Shown here piece by piece: positions 49,555 through 61,500 of a stretch of 64,000 nucleotides of DNA. Source of the DNA: Chaunax sp. Z400 (taxonomy: Eukaryota; Chordata; Actinopteri; Lophiiformes; Chaunacidae); NCBI GenBank assembly GCA_037577475.1, contig CM075184.1, positions 29,967,094 to 30,031,093 on the forward strand. The letters are read 5' to 3'. Made by a program: the position numbers and the translations under genes. Numbering within the stretch: position 1 is the first letter of the stretch; each line of letters starts with the position of its first letter. A model generated the notes under the pieces. The model did no database searches. It was given only the letters and a program-made list of their open reading frames with translations, and had not been told where the DNA came from.

Positions 49555-52500
49555 TGCGTTTGTGTGCTGGTGTCAGCTCCTACTTGCACTGTGAATGGGC
49601 CTCAGAGCAGCAGCTGGTGAAGGACAAGAGGATACAGCAGAAGATCAAACGTTTCAAGATGAAACAAGCACAGAGGGCGCTCATCTTCGCAGATGTAAGG
49701 CTGTGTGGACACACACTATACTGTCCTTTTGTGTACACACATAATTTGGCATTTATAATGAACAGATGTGCATTTTCACAAGTTGTTGTCTCTTAAAACA
49801 CGTGTGTCTTTAGTGCATATATGCAGATTTTGTGTGAGTTTGTGGACGTTGAATTGCCTTTTTGTGTTTTCTTTGTGTGGGCAGGCACATCTGCGATGCA
49901 TATATTTGAATGTTTTTCCTTGCTCAGTCGTTACAGCTGTGATGCTTATCTCAGACTCCAGATGGTGAGTGGGCACTTAAGTTTATTCTCTCGTTTGCTC
50001 TCTTTCTTTCCCTTCCCTGTCTCTCTCAGATGGAAGAGGAGCCCTTTAACCCGGACTATGTAGAGGTAGACAGAGTGCTGGAGGTGTCATATTGTGAGGA
50101 CAAAGACACAGCAGAGGTAAAGTGAATAGTCTTTCATTTGTTAATCGTATCGGTGAGCGGTATCTGTATGTTTACGTGCCAGAACACTTTTTTTTTTTTT
50201 TTTTACTCTTTTTCATTTCGTGGTTTTTCGGCCTCTCAGCGTATTCTCCACCCTAGTGATGTCTTTGTATCTCAGAAGTGCCTAAGGCCATTCTAATGGG
50301 CTTCCTCGCAGCCTTTGTGAAAACTATAAAAGCTCGGCTTGGCCTTGCTCTAGTTTTTTTGCGGTTCTAATCTTCCTCTGCCTGACTCAGGAGGTGGTGT
50401 ACTACCTGGTGAAGTGGTGCTCTCTGCCTTACGAGGACAGCACCTGGGAACTGAAGGACGATGTAGATCAAAGCAAGATTGAAGAGTTTGAGCAGCTGCA
50501 GGCAGTCAAGCCAGACTCGCGCAGAGTGGTGAGCCGTACCTGACATTCCTCACTCATCACTGGATCTCCAGTTTTCTCTTTTGCTCTCACATTGTACACA
50601 CGTTTCTTTTGTTTTCTTTTGCTGGTATTTTGAAGTGCTAATAAGGGAGTTTTACCATATTCGGAAAATTGTGTTTGTTTTGTATAACCATGAATATTTG
50701 TTGTAGTGGAATCTCGGTGAGAATGCTGGACCCACAATGCACACTTTTAGTGAAATGAATAGGCATCATTAGCCCAACAATAAGCATGTGTACAAAAGAC
50801 CATACTCACACCGCGATGTGAGCAAACAAGGGGAGACTCAGAAACAGGTGCTGTCAGTCACTTCAAAAGCAGTGAATGATTGTTTGAAAAGCTGTTTCTG
50901 CTGTAACAGTAGAGATGTTTCTTTATTTATCTGAAGAGATTTCCTTTTGGCAACAGCCTAAACAGAGCTTAAACATATGGGAAAAAGAAAAAAAAAAGAT
51001 CCTTGTTTTTAACTGTAACCTACAGGTGCCTCTCTATGAAGTAATACATAGTATTTATAGTAATGTATAGTAGTAACCAGACGTCACACAGATCAGTTAT
51101 GTAATTTGTACACTCCTGGTTAAGTTTGATTTGAACTCTCCCGCTAAGATGTTTTTCTTTCCTCATATATTCACCTCCCGTCCACTGCCAAAGCATGTCT
51201 GTTGTTTCAGCTGTGTGTCTGGCTGTTCTTCAGTGTCAATGCAATTTCTTAAAACCATGCAGGAGTGGTTCAAGACAGGTTTCGAATGCATTTTGAGAAT
51301 ACACCACACCACTGATTTCTGTAATTCCAGACATGCCATGCCTCTAAATCATCATTTGCTGGCTTGCTTCATTGTATATGAAAACTACCACTTCTCTTTC
51401 ATTGTCATCATTATCTATACAATGTTTTTATTCCTAAAAAGTTTCCATCTTAAATGCAAATGTAGAGTTGATGTCAAAATGATAAAAATTTCTCACGTAG
51501 GAGCGTCCTCCAGCCAACCTGTGGAAGAAAAGGGAGCAGTCTAGGGAATACAGGAATGACAACAGCCTCAGGGATTACCAGCTAGAGGGTGTCAACTGGC
51601 TTCTCTTCAACTGGTACAACAGGTTAGTTTTCAATATCATACTTGTACTGAATGCATGCACATACTCCGCAGCCTGTTCAAACCAGCCCGTGGTGTGAAT
51701 TGGTCATTGTGTGTTATCTGACCAATATGTATAACCCTGATGGTGACGAAATGAAGTTATAACTCCAGTTGAGAGTGAAAACTGCAGCAGAATGTCTGCT
51801 TATTCAAGAGCCAACCATATAAATTACACAATATATAGAACTCTAGAATAACCTATATTCACTTAAACCTGGACTACATGGTCAAATTTGATGCCAATAT
51901 TCTGTAAATGTAACTTTACTTTACTGAACCAAACAAGGCTGTTCTTATATTGCACCTAAATAAATAATAAATAAATAAATAATAAATTGATATTTAATTC
52001 AACTCTAATCAAGACAATCTAACAAAATAATACAATAAGGGGAAATAATGGAATACATTTTCAATCACAGTGTCGTAGATTATGACTTTCTTTGGAATGC
52101 CTTGTTGACATGTCATGCATGTGCGTCCGTTAGATGACATCAGATTGTCGATTTAGCATATATCTTACACCTCAAACAAAATGATATCTCTTTACAAACT
52201 GTCTTTGCTTGTGATGTTTCATTATTCCCAAGCCGATAGAATGCTAAAGTTATATTTATTGATTCTACATAGGCATTCTGCATGTCATGAGGTGTCCTCT
52301 GGGTGCATTGAGACTGCAGATAATGAATAATGAATCTCTTTTCCTGCTCTGTGTGTGTCTCTGTGTGTCTGTGTGTGTGCGGACCATGCTGTAATTTGCC
52401 TGTATTTACGTCATTTAGTTGGGCCTGTGAGTCAAATTTCCTGTCAAGGTGCACACCGCTGCAAGAAAAATCGCTTTTCTTCACCCATAATCTCAAAAGA

Positions 52501-55500
52501 AGCTCTGCACATTACATCTGGAATACATGGTGTCAGTGTGCTTGCATTAACCCTGGGAATTGGCTGTCTGTGTGAGCATGCAGGATTTTGTGTATGCCTA
52601 CGCAGAGATATTCATCAAAAATAGAGAGCTGCTTAAGAGGCCAGTGGGAATATATGCAAGTTGCAATTAGCATCAGGACATAATATCCCCACCCACTGGA
52701 CAGATAAATGGTTTGCCGATGTGCACCATACAACAGAGGCAGTTGTATTTGCCATTACACAGTATCTCATCTCTGTGGTCTGTTATTACTGCTGATGATG
52801 TCGTTTCCTCCACCATTGTTCACAGTTTACTCTTTTAATACTATTATGTTTTTATAGTTTCCGTATTTCCCCCTCTTTCTCTCCTATTTCTTAATCTTCA
52901 TCACATTCTTTTTTTTAACCCACTGCATATTTTTTTCCACGTACAAAATTGTCACATTAAATAGAAATGCCCATAATGTACATTATATACACAGCACTTT
53001 ATCTCGGCACTATGGAGACATAATATCTCATGTAGTAATACAGTCAGTCTTACAGAATCCAAATCCCCACACATTCTGTGTTCTGTACACATTTTTTCAA
53101 ACGTGTCGATTATAAATGGTTCATCATCCTTTGCTTTCACCGTCTTCTGCTTTCTATTACTCCAGACAATTATGTCACCTCTTCTTCTCTTCTAACCCTT
53201 TTTATCTGCGCCTGTCAGACGAAACTGCATCCTGGCAGATGAGATGGGCCTGGGAAAGACCATCCAGTCCATCACATTCCTAGAAGAGATCCAGCGTGTG
53301 GGCATTAAAGGGCCCTTCCTCATCATTGCCCCGCTCTCCACCATTGCCAACTGGGAGCGCGAGTTCCACACTTGGACCCATCTCAATGTTATCGTCTACC
53401 ACGGCAGCATGGTCAGCAGGCAGATGCTCCAACAGTATGAGATGTATTTCAGGGATGCACAGGTAAATGGACAACAAGCATAGAGATGTTTTTGCGTGTC
53501 ATTTGTACAGGAGATGTTATCAGGGTGTGACTTCACTGAGCACACACACTCTTATTACATAACTATAAATAAAAGATGTTCTCAATGTTACTATTATTAG
53601 TCTTGATATGTTATTCTCTTACAAATTACATTCAATCATTTACAATCAAATACCAATATACTGTAAATCTTTAAACATTTGTTTCAGTGGCAAGGTTTAA
53701 TTTTGAGACGTGCCTCTTTGTCGAATACACAAGGGCTACAAATAGGACCCTTGTGAATGTATTGATGATCAATGTGCACTTTCCATTTCTTGTCAGATGC
53801 AAACATCCTCTATACATTATTTACATTTTAGGCTGGCAGATGTAAATCCAGGTTGTATATTTTCTCTCCTTCCTGGCGGAGCCGGACAAGACTCACTTAT
53901 GGACACACAGCCGTGCCTTCAGTTTGTCTCGCATACGCAACACAAATTGAATCGTGAGGCTTTAGAGGCCCTTCAGTTCTTGCTGACACACGGTACCTAA
54001 TGTTCCCCTTTTAATGACATGTGAGCGGAGAGCGACTTTGCTGTGCTTACCTTCAGACTGGAAAGCGGTGATTCACTTTGTTTAAAATAATCACACTTCT
54101 TTTTAGAAAGCTGCAGCGATATGAAGTCCTGTTAGTGATCTAATGATTTGTTTGAGAACAGGATGCAGCAATAGGAGTCGGATATTGAAAAGCCAGACAG
54201 AATGTGATAACCATGTGTATCATCAAGCCTAGACACACCGGGACTCTGGAAGTAATGGAGCAAACTCACTTACCGGAATGTTTCAGAGGCACCTGTAAAA
54301 AAGATGGAAGCACGCAGCAGCTGAAGAATAGTTCATATCCCAGGCAGACAAATACAATCCTGATACATGTGTGAAAGAAATGGCAAAAAATCAATCAAAA
54401 TGTCTGATGAAACATCTATACACCTCGATAGCACCACAGGTCTTGTTACAGAAATCTCATGCTGATATCTTACAGTGTGGGGCATGGGAACATTTTTTAT
54501 GAATAAATGGTACTAACATAGCATAACGAGCTTCACAGAAAGCCTCGTGCCTACAGTAAGTGGGCTGCTAGGTAGTTAGTGAGCCTTTGGCAGAGGCTTT
54601 CTGTGTTTGGCAGGCCATGTGATGTGTCACAACAGGCAGTTAGAAGCTCTTAGTATTCAGATGAACCGTAGGAGGAATTAAAGCGAGCGAAGGCAGAACA
54701 GAGCGGAGCCGCCATCAGGCTGTTTCCCAGGCAGCCTGTGATGTCATGGCAGCCTCCGAGGGGAGCTCACTGTCACTGCCGCTCAGGCATATCAGAGAGA
54801 GGCTCCTCTTCAGCAGTCTGTTGGCTGAGCTGGCTGTGGGAGGGGGTTACTGGATAACTGCGTATCCCTTGAGGATTGTTGTCAAGGCAGTAGATACAAA
54901 TGGAGAGGCGGGCTGAAGCAAAAAATGTCCCCAGACAGAAAAACAAACAAATAATCAACACAGCATGAAGACAAACCAGTTGGTGTGCACTCATGTCCTG
55001 GTTATAGTGGAGATGGCTTCCTAACCGAAAGGTGTGTTTAGATTGATAGTAAAATCTAAAAATAAAGTAAGCCATGTGTTTGCTGTCAACAGCAAGAGGA
55101 TCAAATTTAGTATGTTCTTAATATTACCAGCTAAGAAGAGCAACTCCGGGGGGTGCACTGGAGAAATATTTAATTAAAGTAAATAGCTCAGCATTTGCAT
55201 GTCTTGCAAAAAAATCACAAATATGATCTCTTAAGAATTTATTTATTTTATAAATGCTTTTCAAACCAAGTTGACGACATTTGTCTCCCTGTTTTGTCTC
55301 AAGGGTCGTGTGTTGCGGGGAGCCTACAGATTCCAGGCTGTTATCACCACATTTGAGATGATCTTGGGAGGTTGTCCCGAACTCAACGCCATAGAGTGGC
55401 GCTGTGTTATCATCGATGAGGCCCACCGCCTCAAGAACAAAAACTGCAAGCTGCTAGAGGGCTTCAAGCTCATGAACCTGGTACATATTCTACCAACTGA

Positions 55501-58500
55501 GTGAGAGAAAGCATTGTTAAACCTGCTCTTTCTGGTTTGAAGTGAATTCAACCTGTTTTTCTTAAATGCTAGAACCTCCAAAAAAAAAAAGTCTTATTCC
55601 TGCTACTATGCCATGAAATACAATGATACACAGCATCCTTACAAAGTTTGATGGAGGAGCGTTTCTGACATTCATCTTGTTCTCTCTCAGGAACACAAGG
55701 TCCTGCTGACGGGTACTCCTCTCCAGAACACAGTGGAGGAGCTCTTCAGCCTCCTCCACTTCCTGGAGCCGACTCGCTTCCCCTCTGAAAACACCTTCAT
55801 GCAGGAGTTTGGGGACCTAAAGACTGAAGAGCAGGTGAGCCCATGGAAACATAAAGAATATGTGTTTTGTGAATGATTTGAATTAATAACACACATGTCA
55901 GAACAAACATGCAGTATGAAAAAGAATAGTCAGATCTGGTCAGGCAACATTGTTTGAGCTTCTGCTGCCGCTTTTGTCACCTTATTGTTTGCAGTTGTTG
56001 CAAAGAAACATCTTTTTTTGTGTAGGTGAATTAAGCTTAAGCTCCACAACAAACATTGTTTCTCAGATATAAAGATCCTCTTGGTACAGATGGAACCCTT
56101 GAAATGAGGCTTTTTCTAACTAGGCCACAGTGACATTTTTTACACTTGCATATGCACACACACACAAAACATATGGTGAATAATGATAACAGATAATGGG
56201 GTATTATGCTAGTAATTGTTGCACTATGCATTCACACAATTGCTCCAAAGAAAAAGGCTTTTCACTGTTCTTTCTAATTATTGCAGTCTAGCAGTTCATT
56301 TAAGGTGAAATCATTTAAGAGATGTTTAATGAAAGCCCATTAAAACATGTTTGAAGTGTGGTTCAATGCTGAAAAGTTAAAATATTTGCAACAGCTCGTA
56401 CTCAACATGCAGTACTTAAACTGGAAGCTCTTTATACAAGTGGGAATGTGGAATACTTTTCACAGTAAAAGTTGCCAGTGCTGTTGAGAGGTACTTATCA
56501 ACCAATGACGAGATGCTAGACGAGGTTCAGATGTGTAAAGTTCTCAACACTGGTGTTAAGATTAATATGTACATAGAAAGCAATTACATTATTCATATTA
56601 ACTATATATCAATGATATTGAGTATGACTTCATCAGCCTGTGATATTAAATAGTACATATTGGTCTTAATATGGTCTTAAGCAGATAGAGTCTTGTTGAG
56701 GAATATGTGTATATATGGAAATAATAAGGAGGCAAATACTGTTCAGTCTAACTTGGCGTTAGCTAACATTTAAACTCTGATGTACCTAATGGTTCATGGA
56801 AGCCTCCTCCATTATGGTCATGAAACACACATTTCCATATTTCGTCAACCGTATCAATTAGAAATTGGAGAGGAAACTGGAATGCTTGTTCTGATTGAAT
56901 AGAATAATTTGGGAATGGAAAACTCACTGGAGCGTGTAGTTTAATCAGAACCAGTCTAAACCCAACATGTGTAACCCATACCTGTGTCGTATAAAATAAC
57001 CCACAGCATGTCCTGTGATGTGGGACTAACTGTAGGTCTCATTTCATGTTTGGGCCACAGGTACAGAAACTTCAGGGAATCCTGAAACCCATGATGCTGC
57101 GTAGGTTGAAGGAGGATGTGGAGAAGAAGTTGGCTCCGAAAGAGGAGACCATCATCGAGGTTGAGCTCACGAACATTCAGAAGAAATACTACCGTGCCAT
57201 CCTAGAGAAGAACTTCTCTTTCCTGGCTAAAGGAGCTGGTCAGGCAAATATGCCCAACCTGGTCAACACCATGATGGAGCTGAGAAAGTGCTGCAACCAC
57301 CCCTACCTCATAAAAGGTAGGATGGTGCATTTTTGAAAAACATTGATGAAATGTATAGTTGTAATCTTGGAAAAGCTGCAGATGGTCTGCAATTCAACAA
57401 CATCCTGTTTAGTCTTCAGGAGGTGTCATGGGTTCATTTTAGGAGTTTTAGATGCTCAGTATAATTTGATACCGTAAGTGATCATTACATGAGACTGCCC
57501 ACTGCTAATGTTTGCTTACCGAAGCCTTGACAATCTCAACAGATTCAGTAAATATTACATATGCGCTGAATCTGTTTTGTCTTTGTTAGTGTCACAGTTG
57601 CAAATCTTCAGGCTCCCTTTTGAGCTTAAACTCCTGAAATGTTTCTGTATACTTTAAATGTTACACAGGGATCTGAAAAGTTAACATTCACAGACAGGAA
57701 AACTATCACTTACTGTCTGTCTGTCTGTCTTTCTAAGGTTATTTCCTGTGCAAATATACTGTAAAAAAAAAAAAAAAGGAGTACAGCCCTGATTTTAATG
57801 AATGGACATCACTGAAAATAAAACCTTGCAGAAAGAAAGCATGATAATCATGAAAGACAGTGTTGCTGAGGATATCCATGTCTTTGCCACGTCAGGAGCA
57901 GAAGAGAAGATCCTAGAGGACTTCAGGGAAGTGTATAGCCCCGCTGCCTTCGACTTTCATCTGCAGGCTATGGTGCAGTCGGCTGGGAAGCTGGTCCTTA
58001 TTGACAAGCTGCTGCCTAAGATGAAGGCGGGAGGGCACAAGGTGCTTATATTCTCCCAAATGGTGCGCTGCCTGGACATTTTGGAGGACTACCTCATTCA
58101 GAGAAGGTAATAGTGACAGATGATGATGATTTTTCCTTTACAGCTCAGACTTGAGAATTCCTACACGTCTGAAAAAGCGATTTTGATTGTGTCAATCTCT
58201 TTGAGCTGCCAGGCTTCTCATAAAACATCGTGCACTGCAGTAAAGAAAGAATCAGCTGTATGAAGGTTTTCATTTCATTTCATTAGCCTACATCATATTA
58301 AAATACATGAAAATTAAATGAATGAATCATTGTGACATTTTGAATTGGAAACATTATTCTGTCATAGTCCATGTAGTAGGGAAATCAACGTGTGCATATT
58401 CTCATAATCATGCATTTGATTTAATGTATTTTTCTCTTTCCTTTAGTAACTTAATGCTGCTGCTCAGAAATGTTAAGTCATCGTTATCCTCTGACTTTAT

Positions 58501-61500
58501 TAAATCCATGATGATTTATAGGAAGCACCAGATCTGGAGCACGTGGCAGGCAGGATTTTGGTGGTACACTATGTTGGGAGCACTCAGTTAGCTGCTTCTC
58601 ATGTTGTCAAAGTTTATCTGACTTGTATGGCTCCAAAGGATGAGGGACAGTATGTCTCTATTTATAATGTGTGCTGTAGCATGCAGTACATGACAGCCAG
58701 TTGCCTGTGTGTGTAGTTGGCAGTAGAATTAGTGTTTACAAGTCTGGTGTCTGGCGTTTCATCACAACAAATGAGTCAAAACAACACATAGACCCATTAC
58801 ATACATTACATTAAATACACCCACATCAAGTCACCCATCCATCTATTTCCTGCTTGCTTTTATCACGTTCAGGGTCATACACCATTAGGTTCTAAATGCT
58901 GGTTTTGATACCATTTCAATTAATTGCCAGCCCTATAATAATGAGTGTCCAGTCCACCTAACCTGCATGTCTTCTGGCTGTCGCAGGATATTGTATATTG
59001 TCTAATACAGCTGCTCCTATGGGGATTTGGATGTAGTCTTTTCCTTTCTTTTACTGCCATTGTATGACCGATCAGATCTCACAAAATCACTCCCTTTTGT
59101 TGTGTTTACAGCTAATAAACATGCTAATTTATTGTTTCCTTCAGCATGCTAAGTCACTTCAGCCACCAGAAAATAAGTCACCAGATGTTTGTTTTTTTTC
59201 ATATTTATTTATGTAGATAGTGTGTGTCTGGTTCTGTCTTTGCCAGATAAGAAGCAGAAATTGATTAAGTTGTCAGGAACGTTTAACAAAATGATCACGA
59301 GGAAAGCTTTTCAACTTGCCTGTAGGTTTAGAATTCATTTGAAATTTACAGTTTTGGTTTCTGATTCTCTGTATGTTTTTTTTCCTCTCAAATTTCTTTT
59401 TCCGTTTCATTTTCCTGACCTTTTTTGGGTCTGTGTTTCCCTTCATTTTGCTGCTCTCATGTCTGCCCCTCTCTCTCTCTCTCTCTCTCTGTCTTCTGGC
59501 TTCCCCCCAGCAGCTGGAGCAAACCCTAAACTATTGTAAACATGTGAGATGCTGCTGAGTGCAGACCGCAGGCAGAGTTCAGCAGCAGGTTATAGAAGCC
59601 CTCGGGGCTCCACCGCATTAGACAAGCGGGAGTTTCTGTGAGGCTTCTCCTGACTGGAAGTGGATTACCCCGAGGAGGGCAGGGGGTCAGATTGTGGGAG
59701 GGAGAGAGAATGGACACAAGGATGGAAGAGCATAACCATGAGATACTATTTTAGAAGAAGATCTAAAGTATCTTTGAAGATACTGTTTCTCAGAGTAAAA
59801 ATAGTTTTGGATGCAGAACCTGTTCATAAGCATTCATTCATGACAGGTTTAAATAAGTTATTAAAAGTTTATTCCACTAACTCTTCTCAGGAAAACATAA
59901 ACATGAACACCTTTTGCATGTTTATTGTTGAGATAAACTATTACCTGTAACTCAAAGTAAATACCTGAAGGTTTCTTTTTACTTTCTGCATGCATCATGG
60001 GTGAATGCTTTTGTGTTTCAGGTACTTGTATGAGCGGATAGATGGACGCGTTCGTGGCAACCTGCGGCAGGCAGCGATCGACCGCTTCAGCAAGCCGGAC
60101 TCGGAGCGCTTTGTTTTCCTCTTGTGTACGAGAGCTGGTGGATTGGGGATCAACCTCACAGCAGCAGACACCTGCATCATCTTTGACTCTGACTGGAACC
60201 CACAGAACGACCTGCAGGTATGACACAACCTCACATACAGATGTAGCGTGAATCTGTGTCCAATCAAGAACATGTGCAAATTTCACTCAATTTACCATCA
60301 TTTAAGATCAGGTAACATTTTGATCATGAACACAGAAGCTCCTATTTGTACATATAGTGCTCTTTACGCGTGTTTCTCTGCCCTTCACAGGCCCAGGCTC
60401 GCTGCCATCGGATCGGTCAGAACAAGGCAGTGAAGGTGTACCGTCTGATCACCAGGAACTCGTACGAGAGAGAAATGTTTGATCGGGCCAGCCTCAAGCT
60501 GGGCCTGGACAAAGCAGTGTTGCAGAGCATGAGTGGCCGAGATAACAGTCTGGGAGGAGGCACTGGGGGAGGGGTAAGTTTGAGAATTGTGTACATGGTC
60601 CGGAAAAGAAAAGGGGAATCAAATTATTTATCATGTAAATTATGTTCGGCTGGTGTATTGAATACCATCCATTTCACAAACTGACCTTGGCTGGACATAA
60701 AATCATCATCAAATCAATACACAAAAAAACAGCAAAAGCCTGGTGTGGCACTATGATAATTAGTGTTTACACATTTTTATTGTGACATAACACTTATTTT
60801 CATCTATTTTGTTTTCCATTTTTTTCTAAAACTCATAAAACATTTGATTTATTTTTGTTGATTTTGATTTTTTTTCTTTTGATCAATCCATCTTATTCTC
60901 CTCAGTTTAGTCCTCACATTAAGTTGACTAGAATCATAAACCACATCTGAAACCTGGCTCTGACAGTCGTGACACCATTACTGTGAAAGTCAGACTAAGA
61001 AGTTCCCTCCTGTGAGAAGTTATACAAATTAAATCCAGAAGATTTCCTCCAATCGTCATTCCAACACTAACAAAAGTCAGTAGTTCACAATATAATCAAT
61101 CCTGAATGACAACAGAGGAAAACTGTAACAGATGGCAGACAGCAACAAGATGCCAAGGAAAGACAAAGAGCTGTCCATAAACCCAAAAACTTTGAGTTCC
61201 TTCCTAAAATGTCCTCTTGAGGTCTAACCAATCCAATTAGAGTCTAATGTCTTTATGAGGGAGTGTGTCAACACCATGTGAAGTGTGTAGAAGGATGTTT
61301 GTGGTTGGTGTCCTCTGAGAATTATCTGAAGTATTAAGAGGTTTCCACATCTGGTCTGATTGAATATATTTGCATAAAAGCAGCTGCTGAGGATAGACTC
61401 AGGCCTGCTGATATTAGGATTTAATGGTCCAATGTGTTTGATCGTGTGCTGTGGATTTTGCTGGACTTTTTTTTTAACGTTTGGACAATATAATAAATGT

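Noticed and set aside
51131..51500. 137-codon frame running into chd9 exon 11
   Set aside because: Only the part from 51501 matches CHD9; the acceptor CACGTAG at 51500 defines the exon.
57802..57895. In-frame ATG upstream of chd9 exon 16
   Set aside because: Sequence before 57896 has no similarity to CHD proteins; the acceptor CGTCAG at 57895 and phase match to exon 15 give the exact conserved junction.
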